A stretch of 64,000 bases of DNA from Anisodus tanguticus. Taxonomy: Eukaryota > Streptophyta > Magnoliopsida > Solanales > Solanaceae. The notes under the pieces were generated by a model. It was given only the letters and a program-made list of their open reading frames with translations, made no database searches and was not told the origin of the DNA. The DNA lies in the NCBI GenBank assembly GCA_034509755.1, contig CM067559.1, positions 20,070,501 through 20,134,500 on the forward strand. The letters are read 5' to 3'. Position 1 is the first letter of the stretch, and each line of letters starts with the position of its first letter. Position numbers and translations under genes: made by a program. Below are positions 23,116-36,500 of the stretch, one piece after another.

Positions 23116-23384
23116 TACGACCATGACGAGGATAGATATGAGAATGAAGACGAAAAAAGCCATACTTAAACATCTACCATTTACTCTTCTTATTTAGCTC
23201 CACAAATCGATTTGATGAAAAATGATGATTTTTGGTGATTAAAGTGATTCCTTTTATATTTTTTGATGCAATACACAGCAAGCAACGAATCAGAGCAAAA
23301 GGCGATTCAAATTTTGAAGCCGAGGTAATGATCTACTTTGGAGCCGGATCCGCAGCAGTTGGGTGTGTCTCGCTCGGAACATTG

Positions 23385-23590
23385 TTCTCTGGCGAATTCA
23401 CTATTACCAAATCTAAGTGGATTTTGTTGTTGGGCGAACTCCAACACCATATCTGAGTGGTTTCTGTTCTCCGGCGAACTCACAACCACCAGATCTGAGT
23501 AAATTTATTTTTTGGTGAACTCCAACACTAGATCAAAGTGGATTCCGTTCTCCGGCGAATTCACCGTCACTAAATCTGAGTGAAATTTCC
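23385..23590. repeat. About 41-bp tandem array, five units in an alternating pattern
   Basis: Units 1, 3 and 5 begin TTCTCCGGCGAAYTCAC; units 2 and 4 begin with a variant of GGTGAACTCCAACAC. All share a core like CCAGATCTGAGTGGATT. The alternation implies duplication of an 82-bp dimer. The array lies about 270-480 bp upstream of the decayed minus-strand transposon gene. Confidence 0.8.
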
Positions 23591-23639
23591 AGTGATTAGA
23601 GAGAGAAAGCGCAAGATGGAGAGAGAGAGGCTGGGCCAT

Positions 23640-24546
23640 TTTTAAGAAGACTTAAAAAGGAGGGTTAATAAAAGTGTATTCTTGCTGAAAAATAATCCAG
23701 TTAATCAATGTGTATTCTTGCTGAAAAATAAAACAAAATTGAAGTGCATTCTTTCTTTTTGTGACTACAAGTCTACAAAAATCTCAGTGATCAGCCGGTC
23801 CATCTACCATATACTGCGGGAGCAAAATGAAACTGCTGCTTCTCATGAACAAACTTAACTAATCAAGCTGATTTGGTATTTTGAAAATTAGTTGTCAAAT
23901 TAAGAAAGATACACATCTTTTTAAATAAATAAAAAGAAAAGTTAAATTAAACAAAGTAAAACAGAGGGATCACGTGTGAGTGGATTCAGTCACCAGGGAC
24001 GTGAGTCGTGACTAGCACAAGCACACTCTAACAGTGACATTTAAACGTAATCAATAATTTGATTCAGTACAAAACGGCAAGTGAATCTCACGTCTATTGC
24101 ATATAAAATATTAGAATGTCTTGCCACCGGACTTAACACCTTTCCTTATATAGATAGTGGAGCTTTAATTTATCTTCTCAGGAGCGTTTTACTACTCCCA
24201 CCCAATATCTGTTCCATGCAAATCGTGAAATTGAATGCTGAACCACTGCATGATAATCCTATTAGCCCCATCACTATCTCATCTCATCAATTCACTGTAA
24301 GTTCACTCTTTCGCCTCTCTATATTCTTGGAAAATTTACTTTCATGAATCACCAGCTTTGACGTTTAGATCTACAGAATTGTTGAATTACTCGCTCAAAT
24401 ATATAATCGACTGATTTTCTTTTTTTGATCAATTTATTTTGTTTCTCGATTCCGAGTCTTTTGCACTATTGAACAGCTTCACGTAATGATACTTGCAAAA
24501 AAATTATTTTATTCCATCCCAATTTGACATTATCTATATATATAGA
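23640..24546. other. Intergenic AT-rich stretch
   Basis: No gene supported. A short plus-strand ORF at 24081-24347 has no recognisable motif. Two copies of GTGTATTCTTGCTGAAAAAT lie about 43 bp apart near 23670 and 23713, a small local duplication. Confidence 0.4.
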
Positions 24547-24818
24547 CATAATACATGAAAGTCCCTCAAACTTGGCCTCGGCTGACAAGTATGCCCTTCA
24601 ACTTTAGGTGTGTAGGTCAACTTGTATAACGTTGAACACGTAAACACAAATGCTGACATGACACATAGATTTTGGAGGTGTGTAGATGATCAATTTGTAA
24701 GTTGGAGTGTTCAACTGGCAAAGTGGAGACAAGTTGAGGTGCCTACTTGTGCACATCAAAAGTTGGAGGGCATACTTGCCAGCTTCGGCTAAGTTTGAAG
24801 GCCTATTTATGTATTATG
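24547..24818. mobile_element. MITE-like element with about 55-bp terminal inverted repeats
   Basis: The left end reads CATAATACATGAAAGTCCCTC; the right end, reverse-complemented, reads CATAATACATAAATAGGCCTTC. The two arms align over about 55 bp, with shared stretches such as GGCAAGTATGCCCT. There is no coding capacity. I could not fix a target duplication. Confidence 0.65.
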
Positions 24819-25047
24819 CCATATGTATATAAAGCTAGGTTCGAACTAGAATTTGATTTGTTGCTACAACTACTGTACGGATTCTGGTTGGTTCACATTC
24901 AACTACTGTATGTATTATGCCATATGTATACTTGCCAGCTTCGGCTAAGTTTGAAGGCCTGTTTATGTATTATGCCATATGTATATAAAGCTAGGTTCGA
25001 ACTAGAATTTGATTTGTTGCTACAACTACTGTATGGATTCTGGTTGG
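24775..25047. repeat. Local direct duplication, 156-bp period
   Basis: Sequence starting CTTGCCAGCTTCGGCTAAG at 24775 recurs at 24931, and both copies run through TTGAAGGCCT, TATTATGCCATATG and GCTAGGTTCGAACTAG. The duplication includes the right arm of the neighbouring MITE, so it arose after that insertion. Confidence 0.85.
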
Positions 25048-25049
25048 TT

Positions 25050-27529
25050 TACATTTATCAAGTGATGGAAGGAAAAACTATTTTAGCTTCAATAGAAAGT
25101 ATTTTCCTCTTTAAGTCACTTGTGATTCCTCTATTTTTTTGGAGGTTGTTTGTCTGAAGGATGATTGACACCGAGTTCGATTGAAGGAGATATTTCCTCA
25201 TTTGATTAGACAGAAATATTGCATGGCCAAATGAATATACGAACTATTAATATTGGAACATTTATGGAGAGATATCTTGAGATAAGAATAAAACAACTAG
25301 CAAGCTAGTGACAATTAGTTTTAGAAGATTTTGGGAATTGAAAGAACTATATAAGGATACAAGGGGAAGTAGTTATCTTAGGAAATTGGCTAGATGTAGA
25401 ACCAAATTCAAATGAAGTGTAGTAATAAAGTTCAAAACTTGGTTCTGCCAGTGCCTCGACGTCCTATGTCGAAATCATGTGCTAGAGAGCTTCAAGAGAA
25501 GTTAGTTAGGCCAGAGGCGTGTTCAGCTTGAAAATGAGCTAAAATACTTTGAAATTCCTTATAAACATTTTAATGTGCTTGTGACATCATCTGAAGAAAA
25601 TTCGGAGTTAGTTTGGACCCAAGAAGCTGCTGAAACAGAATTCGTGCTCAACTGCTGCACATTGATCTACTTGGAAAAGATATGTAGAGGGTACAAGTCA
25701 ATGCGCTGTGTTGGTGTTTAGTGCATGTACTGGACTTTCTTCCGTCATTTTTTTTTTTGCTTTTGCCTACAAAGTCTTAGAAGATCTCGAGTACAGGAAT
25801 ACCTGATGAGGCAAAGCTCTGATAACAAATTATGGGGATGTCTTTGATGGAAGCAATGTCTACATTTTATATATGGGGCTTGCAATTGAAATTAATGAGA
25901 AAAATAAATAACTATGTGGCTTAAAAAAATAAAAATTCTCGTTTAGTGAAACTAACACAATAATCAATATTTAGAGCTAAAAACCTTGTTAATATTCAAA
26001 CAATGATTCATTTCAAGAAGTTCAACCTGAATTCTAATTCAACCCTACAATTCCATGGGTAGACACAAAAAACCTTGGAATTAGAGTAGAATCCCGGTCA
26101 AGTTTATCACAAAGAAAAAAAACCTTAATGAGGATTTGAGTTTCCTTACGAAGATCAAGAGTTCAACCAAGAAATCCTCTCTTAGCAATGTCAAAATAAT
26201 CATCAAAAGTAGTGAAAAAAAGAGCCTAAAAGTTATATTTGTACTAGGGCTAAGATTGCAGAAAAGGCCAAAAATACCCCAAAAACAATTGCTGCAACAA
26301 AATCCAGAGCAAAAGTTCTTTCAGTAAACCTGCATCCTGAACTCCAATGCCCCGCTGGCCCTCCAAAAAAGTAAGGGGTCATAAGGAGTCAGAAACAAGT
26401 AGAGTAAAAGGTGGGTAAACACATTTATGAAAAACGAGGAGCCCTAGAATGGGGGACTAACCAACTACGAATAGATCATACTTATGCTTATGGGTAAGAA
26501 CTACTTCACGGAAGACCAGTGCGACACACTAACTTGCACCTTCTACAGTTCTTATCTCTGGCGTAGCTCACTGCTGTGCACTAGCTCAGTACTTGAGCAG
26601 GAACTGCGTTTTTAGCTGCTTCGTGTGTCCAAATTGACTCCAGATCATCTTCTGACGATGAAACATAAAAATGTTTATAAGGCATTTCAAAGCCTCTTAC
26701 ATCATCTTCAAGCAAAATACATTTGTTGGTCTTCATTTGTAGCCCGGATAGCTCTCTTGAAGCTCTCTAGCATACGATATCGTCATAGGAGGTTAAGGTG
26801 ACTCCTTAGAAGCTTTCCCACATGCTTGCGAGCTTCTTAGCATGCTATCAAAACCTTGAAGGGGAGATTGTCCTTATTATCATCATTGTGGATGGCCTCA
26901 ATTATGGACTAAAAATATGTTAGTAAACTAGAGTGCAATGCAACAATTGATTATTCGTATGCTACAAATGAAGGCTAGAGATGTAATGGAAACCATTATC
27001 TTGAATTTGAAGTATGGTTTCTCAAATAGGAGGGTAGTTTTTCCTTAAATACAATTTGATGCATTCTTTCTCATCTATGTCTATTCGTTTTCTTTTCATC
27101 TGGTTAGGATACATATTTAAGTTTTGTTCGTAATTTAAGATGACAATTTGTAGATATTCACATTTTTAGTTAGTAAATCTGATTTTATTCTCTATATTGA
27201 GGGTAAGTGTGTATGTTGGCAGAGGTGTACTTATACTCCTGCATTTAGTGAAAGCACAATAAGTCGGGTTTACACTAGATTTGCACGGTGTCCCTAGTAG
27301 TATATGGCACAAAATGGTCACTGCATGTATTTGCATTGACTTCTTGGTGGTTTGTCTTTCTGAGCTTGTTCTTGAGGTTGCATTTTCCTTGCACAAGTTC
27401 TTAGTGGTCATTTACTTTCAGAAGTCCATTATATACAACCCATTGAATTGTATTATTATTTTTTCTACATGTAGGCTTAAGTCATCGTACTCATTCTCTC
27501 TGCTACTTCAATCTATTTCTGGAAGTCTT
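25050..27529. other. Upstream region of the EXS gene, no second gene recognised
   Basis: About 2.5 kb with no convincing coding region. A weak gypsy-like peptide trace (SCARELQEKLVRPEACS, near 25475-25530) may be a very old element. A possible 5'-UTR intron acceptor (TTTTTTCTACATGTAG) ends about 55 bases before the EXS start codon, so an untranslated first exon may lie in this region. I cannot locate a promoter. Confidence 0.35.
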
Positions 27530-30500
27530 ATGGATGCTCCTGCCAACAGCCCACATCTACGGAAACCTGGAAGCCGAGCGGTTGTTTCTGATTTTGGTAA
27601 GACAGAATTGTCCCTTTGACGTGTGTATTGATACTTGCCCTCTGTTTTCATTTTCCTCATTGGTTATGCTATTAGACTTCTAATAGTTGTAACCTATTAG
27701 GTACATTTGAACCTGATAGTGCTTTTGAAGAAGCCCTTTTGCATAGCATAGAGGTCAATGAAATGAACGGTGTGAGCGCACCATCGAGCACTACAGCCAT
27801 ATTGCCATCTCCTGTTCTGCTATGGAGACTTAAGGTCTGGATTCTGCCATAGTTTTAAAATATGAAATGTTCATTCTTAAGGATCAATTGTTTTCATTGT
27901 TTCTCTTTGACTTCTTTTCTTTCTTACTTAATGTTGTTTTAGGAGAATAGATTAGGAATGCTGATAGAATTCCTTGTTGAGCTGTGGCACCACTGTCCTA
28001 CTTCTAAGAATTAGTGGCTGACATTCAGTAATTACTGGAAACATAAAATGTGAGGCTGAGTGTTTCAGCTACCTTCAAATCATCCAAGAGGGTAGTATTC
28101 AGCATGAAACTGACTTGTGAGAATTTCAAATAGGTAACTCGATGAGTGACAGCAGAGTTGTATATCCCGTTCGAAATGTCAATTTCTATTTTCCTTTATC
28201 GTTTCTTCAATTTAAGCATGACGTGATGACCGTGTGTCATGATTTCCTTTTTATTTTCTCTTTTCCAAATTATTTTTATGATTCTTTGAAGAACATTCAA
28301 AACTTCTTGTGAGCCTAATTACGTTTTTCTGTTCAGGTATTTCTGTTTCTCATTTGGGGTGTTAGTTGTTGCAAGGTCAGTAAAATGTCTTTTTATTTGT
28401 TATTTGTTTTTTCCATAAGTATTTACGGATTTGTTTTCCTATGAATCTATTTATTAACATCTGCTGTGAATATTTGTCGTTGATTTGCAGATTAGCTGGG
28501 ATTCAGTCATGAGAATGAGTGTAAACCTCCGTGATCTGTTCCTGTATGAGGCTTTTCTTTATTACAATCCTTTGCTACTTGTGGTTAGTGATCTTCATTC
28601 TAGCTTATTTAATATCACTTTGTGCATCGTTTCCTCTTACCAGTATTTCTTGGTTTTTTGTGCTGCAGACCTTATTGGTTTGGTTTTGGGGCATGAACCT
28701 ATGGGTTTTTGCACAGGCTAATGTTGATTTTGCTAAAATTTTTGACCTCGATCAAAATCATCTTACTCAGAGAGAGATTTGGAAGGTACTGTATATATAA
28801 TTTTTATGTATCCTCAGCATCAAATACATCTGTGAGGCAACTCTTTTGGTGTTAAACATGCTTTGTCATTTAAGCTAAACTTTTTCTTAAATGTGCTATG
28901 GTTCTCTTTGAGAACTCTTCCAGGATACCGTTCTCTGTTTCATGTTAAAATGAATCTGCAGTTTCTAGTATCTTGAACATGATAAGCTTTCTCATTTAGG
29001 CTAAACTTTTTTTTAATACACTGTTATTCTCTTACCCAAATTTATATGCCTCTCTTTGTACTGCAAAATATTCTACTAAAAATATTATTTTGTACATTTT
29101 CCAGAAGTTCATAGATTGCAAAACTATTTAACTGATCAAATTTCTTTCTGACTAACTTGTAATGTTGTTCAATATTTTCTTCCGCTACTACTTATAATGT
29201 TACTTGTTTATTATAGAAGTCAAACTAATATCTTAAACTCCTTGTCCAGACAAATTGTGTTTGTTTTAGTATCATCATAGATGCTTAGATACCATGTGAA
29301 AGCAGAAAAGAGAATAAATAAGAGATAATTTCTTATTCTCTTAATTAACAACATACAAAAGGGCTTTTTATGGAAATTATCTGATGGAATATTAAACATA
29401 ATATTCTACGGGATACATCTAATTCAACTTAACGACCTAGTTATTTGTTGAATCTATACACATTTTAATATAGCTGCATCAAGTCACTTCACTTCAATAA
29501 GAACTGGCTGTTAGACTTCTGTTTTCATATTGTGTAGTATTATTTATTATTTTTGAAGATGCACAGTAGAAGTTTATCCAAATTTTGTTTATATTGCAGT
29601 GTGCTACCTGGATGACCATCATCGTGCCAACTAGCATGACAGCCTATCTCTATCTCTACTCAAATGGAGAAGTTACGTTGGCTGCATCTCAACCAGTGTA
29701 ATAGATGCTTCCTTTACCAATTGAATGATAGTGCTTTGTTTTTGCTAATCTAACTTTTATGTATCTGAGCTAGTGGTACTAACTTTTAAACAAAAAAAGC
29801 TTTGGTAAACTTATAAAAAGGGATGAGGACCATTACTTCTGAAATTCATCTATAAAAGAGTTTGGCTTCTTGAGTTCCTCAGTTTCGTCGTAAAAAATGC
29901 TAACGTTCTAGTCACTTGCATTAAATGTTCAAGTTATTTATCCTACTAAGAATTCAAAGGTCTAATTTCCCTCTTACATAGACGGAGTTGGCATCAAGAA
30001 ATTGTTATTTCTACATCATATTTTTGAAAGTTTTGTCAAAATATACTGATTTTACTAGTAACTACACTTTTATTAGTTGGTAGAAAGTCTCGCATATCTT
30101 TTATATTATTTACTCTATTTTTGTCGAAGTACAAGTTAAGACGCACAGATGTTCATGTTCTATAAATGTGATTGTTTTATGCTATGTTAACGAATTTCAT
30201 GCAATTGCAGGTGCTCCTATATGCTGCTTTCGCCATGGCTCTGATATTTCCCTTCGATATTTTCTATTTATCATCTCGCTACTTTTTGTTAAGAACACTT
30301 TGGAGGATAGCTTTTCCGCTGCAGGAAAGTTTTCATTACTGGAATATTTGTAACGAGCAATGTGCTGATCTTGTAAATCAAACAATATTTTCAACTCTCC
30401 CAGTTGTAAAATAAATGAATTTGAAGAAATTCTATTTCTTTGTTTGCCAAAAAGTGAAGTAATCTACTTATTTCTTTGATTTATTACAGTGTTTCAGATT

Positions 30501-33500
30501 GAAACACTTTTTATCAGATTCTAGGAGTATTGGTTTATTTAGGGCGATTTTGAAATTTTAGGTGATTTTGGGTGTCTTATACTTACAAAGGATTTCTTGA
30601 CCCAATGTGAAATCTGCAACATGGATTTGATTTTCTACAGGAAAGTGAACAGACGTTGCTCTGCCAAAATTCAAATTCACGTTTGAATGGTGGAAATATA
30701 TTCTTTTCTCTGAGTAGCTTAATCTTAGTTCTTAATTTCATGAAACGGTTTTTTAAGACTAATAGAATATCATTCATCATGTGGATGAGAGATAAAGCTT
30801 CCTGAAGTCACCGAAATATTAATTTGATTCTTTTTTGGCGTGAATGCAGGAAATAGCTTTTGCTGACTTCTTCCTGGCTGATATATTAACTTCTATGTCA
30901 AAGGTAAGCAACCTCTTCTTTCCCCTGACAGGAGAAAAAATCTGTCCCTGGAAATGCTAATGCTATTCATAATGCACAGGTATTTTCAGATTTGGAGCGT
31001 TCAGTTTGTAGAATGGTTCATCGACAGGTTAGTTGCTTTCTTTTTGTCTTCTCTTTCGGAGAGAACAAAGATGACTAACAGAGTGTTAGAATTTATTATT
31101 TTAGTGCTACTTGCATGTGGATATAGCACTCTTTTTCCAAATATCTATGTTTAAAACCAGCACATTCACTGAGCCTCTAGGTGGTGCCTGGTACTCATAT
31201 ATGAGATCAAATCAGAGACCTTTGGTAGTTTGACATTTGGTACTTAGATACATGCTTTATGTGGACAACAAGCTGTACACCAGATTCGTATTATTAATTT
31301 CTGATTAACAAATGGTGCATAAAGCCTTGGAAATGACTGGAATGTTCCTTCTATATCATTACTTAAATATAGTTAATTTTTAATTTGATTAGGTTTTCAG
31401 AAATGTGAGGTAAGACTGCGTACAATAGACCCTTGTGGTCCGGCCTTTCCCCGGACCGCGCACATAGCGGGAGCTTAGTGCACTGGGCTGCCATTTTATT
31501 AGGTTTTCAAAACCTTAAAGCCTAATTTGTTTTCATATTATGTTCAATATCTTTCTCCGACATTTGTGTTCCTAATGCTTTGTAGAAATGTGGGATATAA
31601 TGAAGTTCTATTTGTTTCTTAAATAAACTAATATGTACGAGTCATATGTTTGAATAATGTTATCATTATTTCATAGTTATGTTTATATCAAAAGCTAGAT
31701 TAGTTTATGACAAAATATTGTCGCGGGTCAAAGTTGTAAGCAAAAACTAATCCTTCAAGGTAAAACTAATTTTTCACTTTGTTATCCCAATCCCTACACA
31801 AGAATCCATGTAGTGTAATTCATTGCACAACATATCATGTATGGTTCATCGCACAACAATCCCTGTATTGTTTCGCAAAAGAATTCCTGTACTATTTTAC
31901 ACCACATAATAATCCCGTATTAAAATTCATGCATAACTAGTCCATTAATGACCCTTTAATATGTAGTGAGATTGGATTCGTGGAGTAATGTTACTGAGAA
32001 ATACCCACTGGAGGAGGGGGAAGGGGGAGAGAGGGGAGTTGCCTGCTGCATTATTTTATATAATTTAGTGCCATGTAAGGAGGAAGTTGAGTCTGAAAGT
32101 GTGCTGAGAATTGATATGGAAAATGAATAGGCTCTCCTTTATTTTCCCTTTATGGATGATCTAGTAGTAACACTGTTGCATATGATTTTTCACTAAAAAT
32201 GAAATGGAGCATATCTTTTTCTACACTGATTTTCACGTTATCAAAATGATAGATTTCCCACCGGATTTTTAACATCTGTTTTCCTATAATTGCTAGTGAG
32301 AATCTATCTTAAACTTTTTCCACTGTATCAAAAAGATTTCTTAGGTTTTGCCTATGTATCTTCTTAAAGGTCCAAAAATATTAGATTTTGTTTGACTTCT
32401 TGGAATTATCTGAAAGATCAATAATCATGCATATGCAGGTTGCTACCATTGCATGGTTTGAAGCTGACTCTGTTTGTGGCAGTCACTCTGTTGCAATTCC
32501 TATAGTACTTGTATTGCCTTATCTTTTTCGTCTATTTCAATGTCTTCGGCAATACAAGGATACCAGAGATAGGACTACCCTGTTCAATGGTAAATTTCCA
32601 ATCTTCGCATTTTCCTTTGCTTTAGTTGCTGAGACGCATAAGTCATTCTGATAGTAAAATGGGCAATGGTTATACTTAATACATCTTGCTTTCAGATTCC
32701 TCACTCTTTAATTCTCATTAAAGAGAAATATCTTATGATATTCAGGCTTTGAGGGACATTTTCCATTTTTTGAATTGAATGGAGTACATTTTATGTATCT
32801 TAGAACCGTGCTAAAAACATGAAGAGCTAGTCTCATATTTGCGCTGAAATTGTTCTGTGACGTAAAGAGCTTCAAGAGGTGTTCATGAGTTTAAAGGTTT
32901 CGAATAGTATGATCCTTATTTTAATTCTGGGTTGCCTATATTTAACTTAATTTCATTAACATTTTATTTTCAGCTTTAAAATATTCAACAGCAGTACCAG
33001 TGATATTTCTGTCAGCCCTTAAGTATCACGTCTTCCCCGACAACTGGATTAACCTTTATAGGCCTTTGTGGCTTCTCTCCGCTGTTGTGAACTCTCTCTA
33101 TTCATTTTATTGGGATCTGACAAGAGATTGGGACTTAAGGTCAGTGAATTTTCTTAACTGATTGTTCAGAGATGTAGCTAATTTATAATCAAACTTTTAC
33201 CTCAATGCTTATATTTTTCTGTGATATAACCACTGCAAAGATTTGAGGTATTGATACATGCATAAAGCTGTACGAGTGGTTTGCTATGTTTGCCTGGTAT
33301 GTTTCTTTCAATTATTACTGTTTATGAACGGCAAATTCTGCCACGATGCTGTTCCCCGATCCAAGAGTAATTTTTACTAGAGGAGTCTTTTTCCGACTAA
33401 TTTTACTGCAACTGTTAACTCGAGTTTTCTTCCTTTCGCTAGTTGTTTCACTCGGATTTTCAAGTTCAGCAAACCACATATGTTATCACACATGTTGTAC

Positions 33501-36500
33501 GGACGGAAATGGGTAAGCCTATCCTTTTGCCTAATGCTTGTACTTTCATGTTTATTAAGTCGTCGTACACCTTTACTAATTGGCAAATTTACTTGGTTAT
33601 TGAAAGATAGAATAATTTCCCTTCGGGATTCCTTTCATTATTCACAATATATATAGCTGTACAAAGGTTGATTCCTAATATGGTACGAATCCTAACTTAC
33701 CTTACAAAGGTTGATTCCTAATACAATTAGAATCCTAAGTTACCTTAAATATACATCTATCATAATTACAAAATATACAGAGAATATTCGGAGAATATTC
33801 GCTAATACTCCCCCTCAGACGGAGCGGGAGGAGGCCGAACGCTAAGGCTGGATCGGAAGTCGGTGAAGAGCTGTCGCGGTAGTCCCTTTGTGAAGATGTC
33901 TGCATACTGATAAGAGGAAGGCACGTGTAAAATTTTGACCGACCACGGGCAACCTTCTCTCGCACAAAGTGGATATCCATCTCAATATGCTTAGTCCGCC
34001 GATGTTGGACCGGATTATGAGACATATAGATGGCGATATGTTGTCACAATAGACTATAGACGCCTTGCGGAGTGGACACGGAGCTCTAAAAGAAGATTTC
34101 GGAGCCAACAGATCTCAAAGCAACTACATTAGCAACACCGCGATATTCGCTTCAAAGCACTCGAACGGGATAGTGTGGCCCGCCTCTTGGCGGACCATGA
34201 GATAAGATTATCCCCAAGTAATACACGGTACACGAGGTGGAGCGACGTGTGTCCGGGCATCCCGCCCAATCTGCATCCGTGTAGGCAAGTAACTTGGTTG
34301 GGGCGAGAGGGGTATAAGTGTAATCCAAAGTCTAGTGTGCCCTTAACGTATCCGATAATACGTTTGAGGGCGGCAAAATGGGACTCTCGGGGGTCGTGCA
34401 TGAACAGACACACCGTTTGAACGGCATATGTAATATCGAGGCCTAGTGAATGTAAGATCGAAGAGCACCTGCTAGACTCCGATATAGAGTGGGATCGAAA
34501 GCGGAGCACCGTCATTGGCACTAAGCTTGGATTTGGAGTCCACCGGAGTTGGCATAATTTTACAATTTGCCATCTTGGCCCCGTACACTATTTCTTTCGC
34601 ATACTTACGCCGACATAAGAACATAGTGGCTGCAGATCGGTTACCGATATACCCAAAAAATAACTTAGCTTGCCCAAGTCGGTCATAGCAAATTCAGTTT
34701 TGAGTAGAGCAATGATTTCATTCTTCAAACCGTCGGATGAGGCAAGTAAGAACAATGTCATCGACATATAATAGCAAATATGCGGTCTTGCTACCTCGGT
34801 GAAAAGTGAAGAGAGAGTTATCACACCTGCTACATACAAAACCAATCGCAAAAGATACCGGCAAAACGATCATACCAAGCGCGGGGTGCTGTTTCGGTCC
34901 ATACAATGACTTTCGAGACGACACACAACCGCGGAGAGTCGCCGGATGAACAAAGCCGGGAGGTGATCGATGCATGTACACGATCTCTTTCAAATCCCCA
35001 TGAAGGAATGCATTCTTGACATCAAGCTGATGAATTGGCCAATGCATGCCCATAGCAATACCGAGAACAGATCCGAATAGTGGCCGGTTTAACAACCGGA
35101 TCGAATGTCTCACCACAATCAATACCCTCCCGCCGATTAGTGCCATTGGCGACTAGTCTTGCCTTATACCTCTCTAAGTCACCACTTTGTCTCTCGAACT
35201 TGTGCCGAAATAGCCACATACACCGGATAATATTCACACCTTCGGGTCTAGGTACCAAATCCCAAGTGTTCGCTTGGTTAAAGCGTTAAATTCCTCGCAC
35301 ATGGCCGCATTCCAATTTGGGTCCAGTTTTGCTAGTTTTGGATTTTGTGGAATGGGTGATAAGGTTTGTGTGGAGAGATTGAAGTGAACCTTGGGTTTGA
35401 AGATCCCGTGTTGTGCACGAGTCTCCATACGATGAGACGGCGGTGGCGGTGGATCGGGGCGGGAGGTGTCCGGTCCACCGGTCTCGGGACCGGTGGGCGC
35501 AGATTCGGTGGACCGGTTTCGGTGACTCGGACCGGGGGTTGTAGGGGTGAGCAGGAGCTGTTGGGGTGGTGCCGGACGAGTGGCGAGACTGCGTCGGAAC
35601 GGTGGGCTGTTGTTGATATAGATTTTGGATGATCGGGGACAGACTTGGTTCATCGAGAAAGATGTAATCGGTGGTCGAAATTTCCGGAGATTTGAAAAAG
35701 GAAAGGTTGTCTCATCAAAGGTGACGTGACGGGAGACGATGATTTTGCAAGTAGCAATGTCATAGCACAAGTAGCCCCGATGATTAGGAGATAGACCAAG
35801 GAAGACACATGGCGAGTGCGAGGTGCAAGTTTGTGAGGTGCGGTGGAGGCCATGTTGGGGTAGCATAAGCATCCAAAAATACGTAGGTGATCATATGATG
35901 GTAGCCTACGGTATAAGATTTCGGTAGGGATCTTGTTTTGGAGTGTGCTAGTTGGTAAAATATTAAGAAGGGATTCTACCATTTTGACAAAGATAGACCC
36001 AAAAAGGCGGTGGTAGGCGGGCATGAAAAAAGTGTGCGAACCATGTTATTGATGGTACGTATAATTCTTTCAAACCTTTCCGTTTTGGGAAGAAGTATAG
36101 GGACAAGAAAAACGGAAAACCATACCTTGTTTAGAACAGAAATTGTGAAATGTCGAGTTATTAAATTCACGTCCATTATCACATTGGAATGATTTGATAG
36201 ATTTTTCAAATTGTGTTTTAATGAAGTTGTGAAACTCGAGGAATTTTGTAAAAACTTGATTTGAATTTCAAAGTGGGTAAATCCGGACAAAATGTGAAAA
36301 ATCATCCAAGAATACTAGATAGAATTTATGACCCAAAGAGCTAACAATCGGAGATGTCCACAAATCGCATGAACAATATCAAAGGGAGAAAAAGTAACAT
36401 TGTTTGATGACATAAATGGAAGACGAGTATGTTTGCCTAGTGGACAAGAAAAACAAGTGTTGGGCAATTTTTCCATTATTACATTTAATACGCTTAGAAG

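Noticed and set aside
24747..25157. 136-codon ORF with an internal protein repeat
   Set aside because: The protein repeat reflects the 156-bp DNA duplication next to a MITE; no domain is recognised.
30172..30414. Stand-alone 80-codon ORF
   Set aside because: It is exon 7 of the EXS gene read through into both introns.
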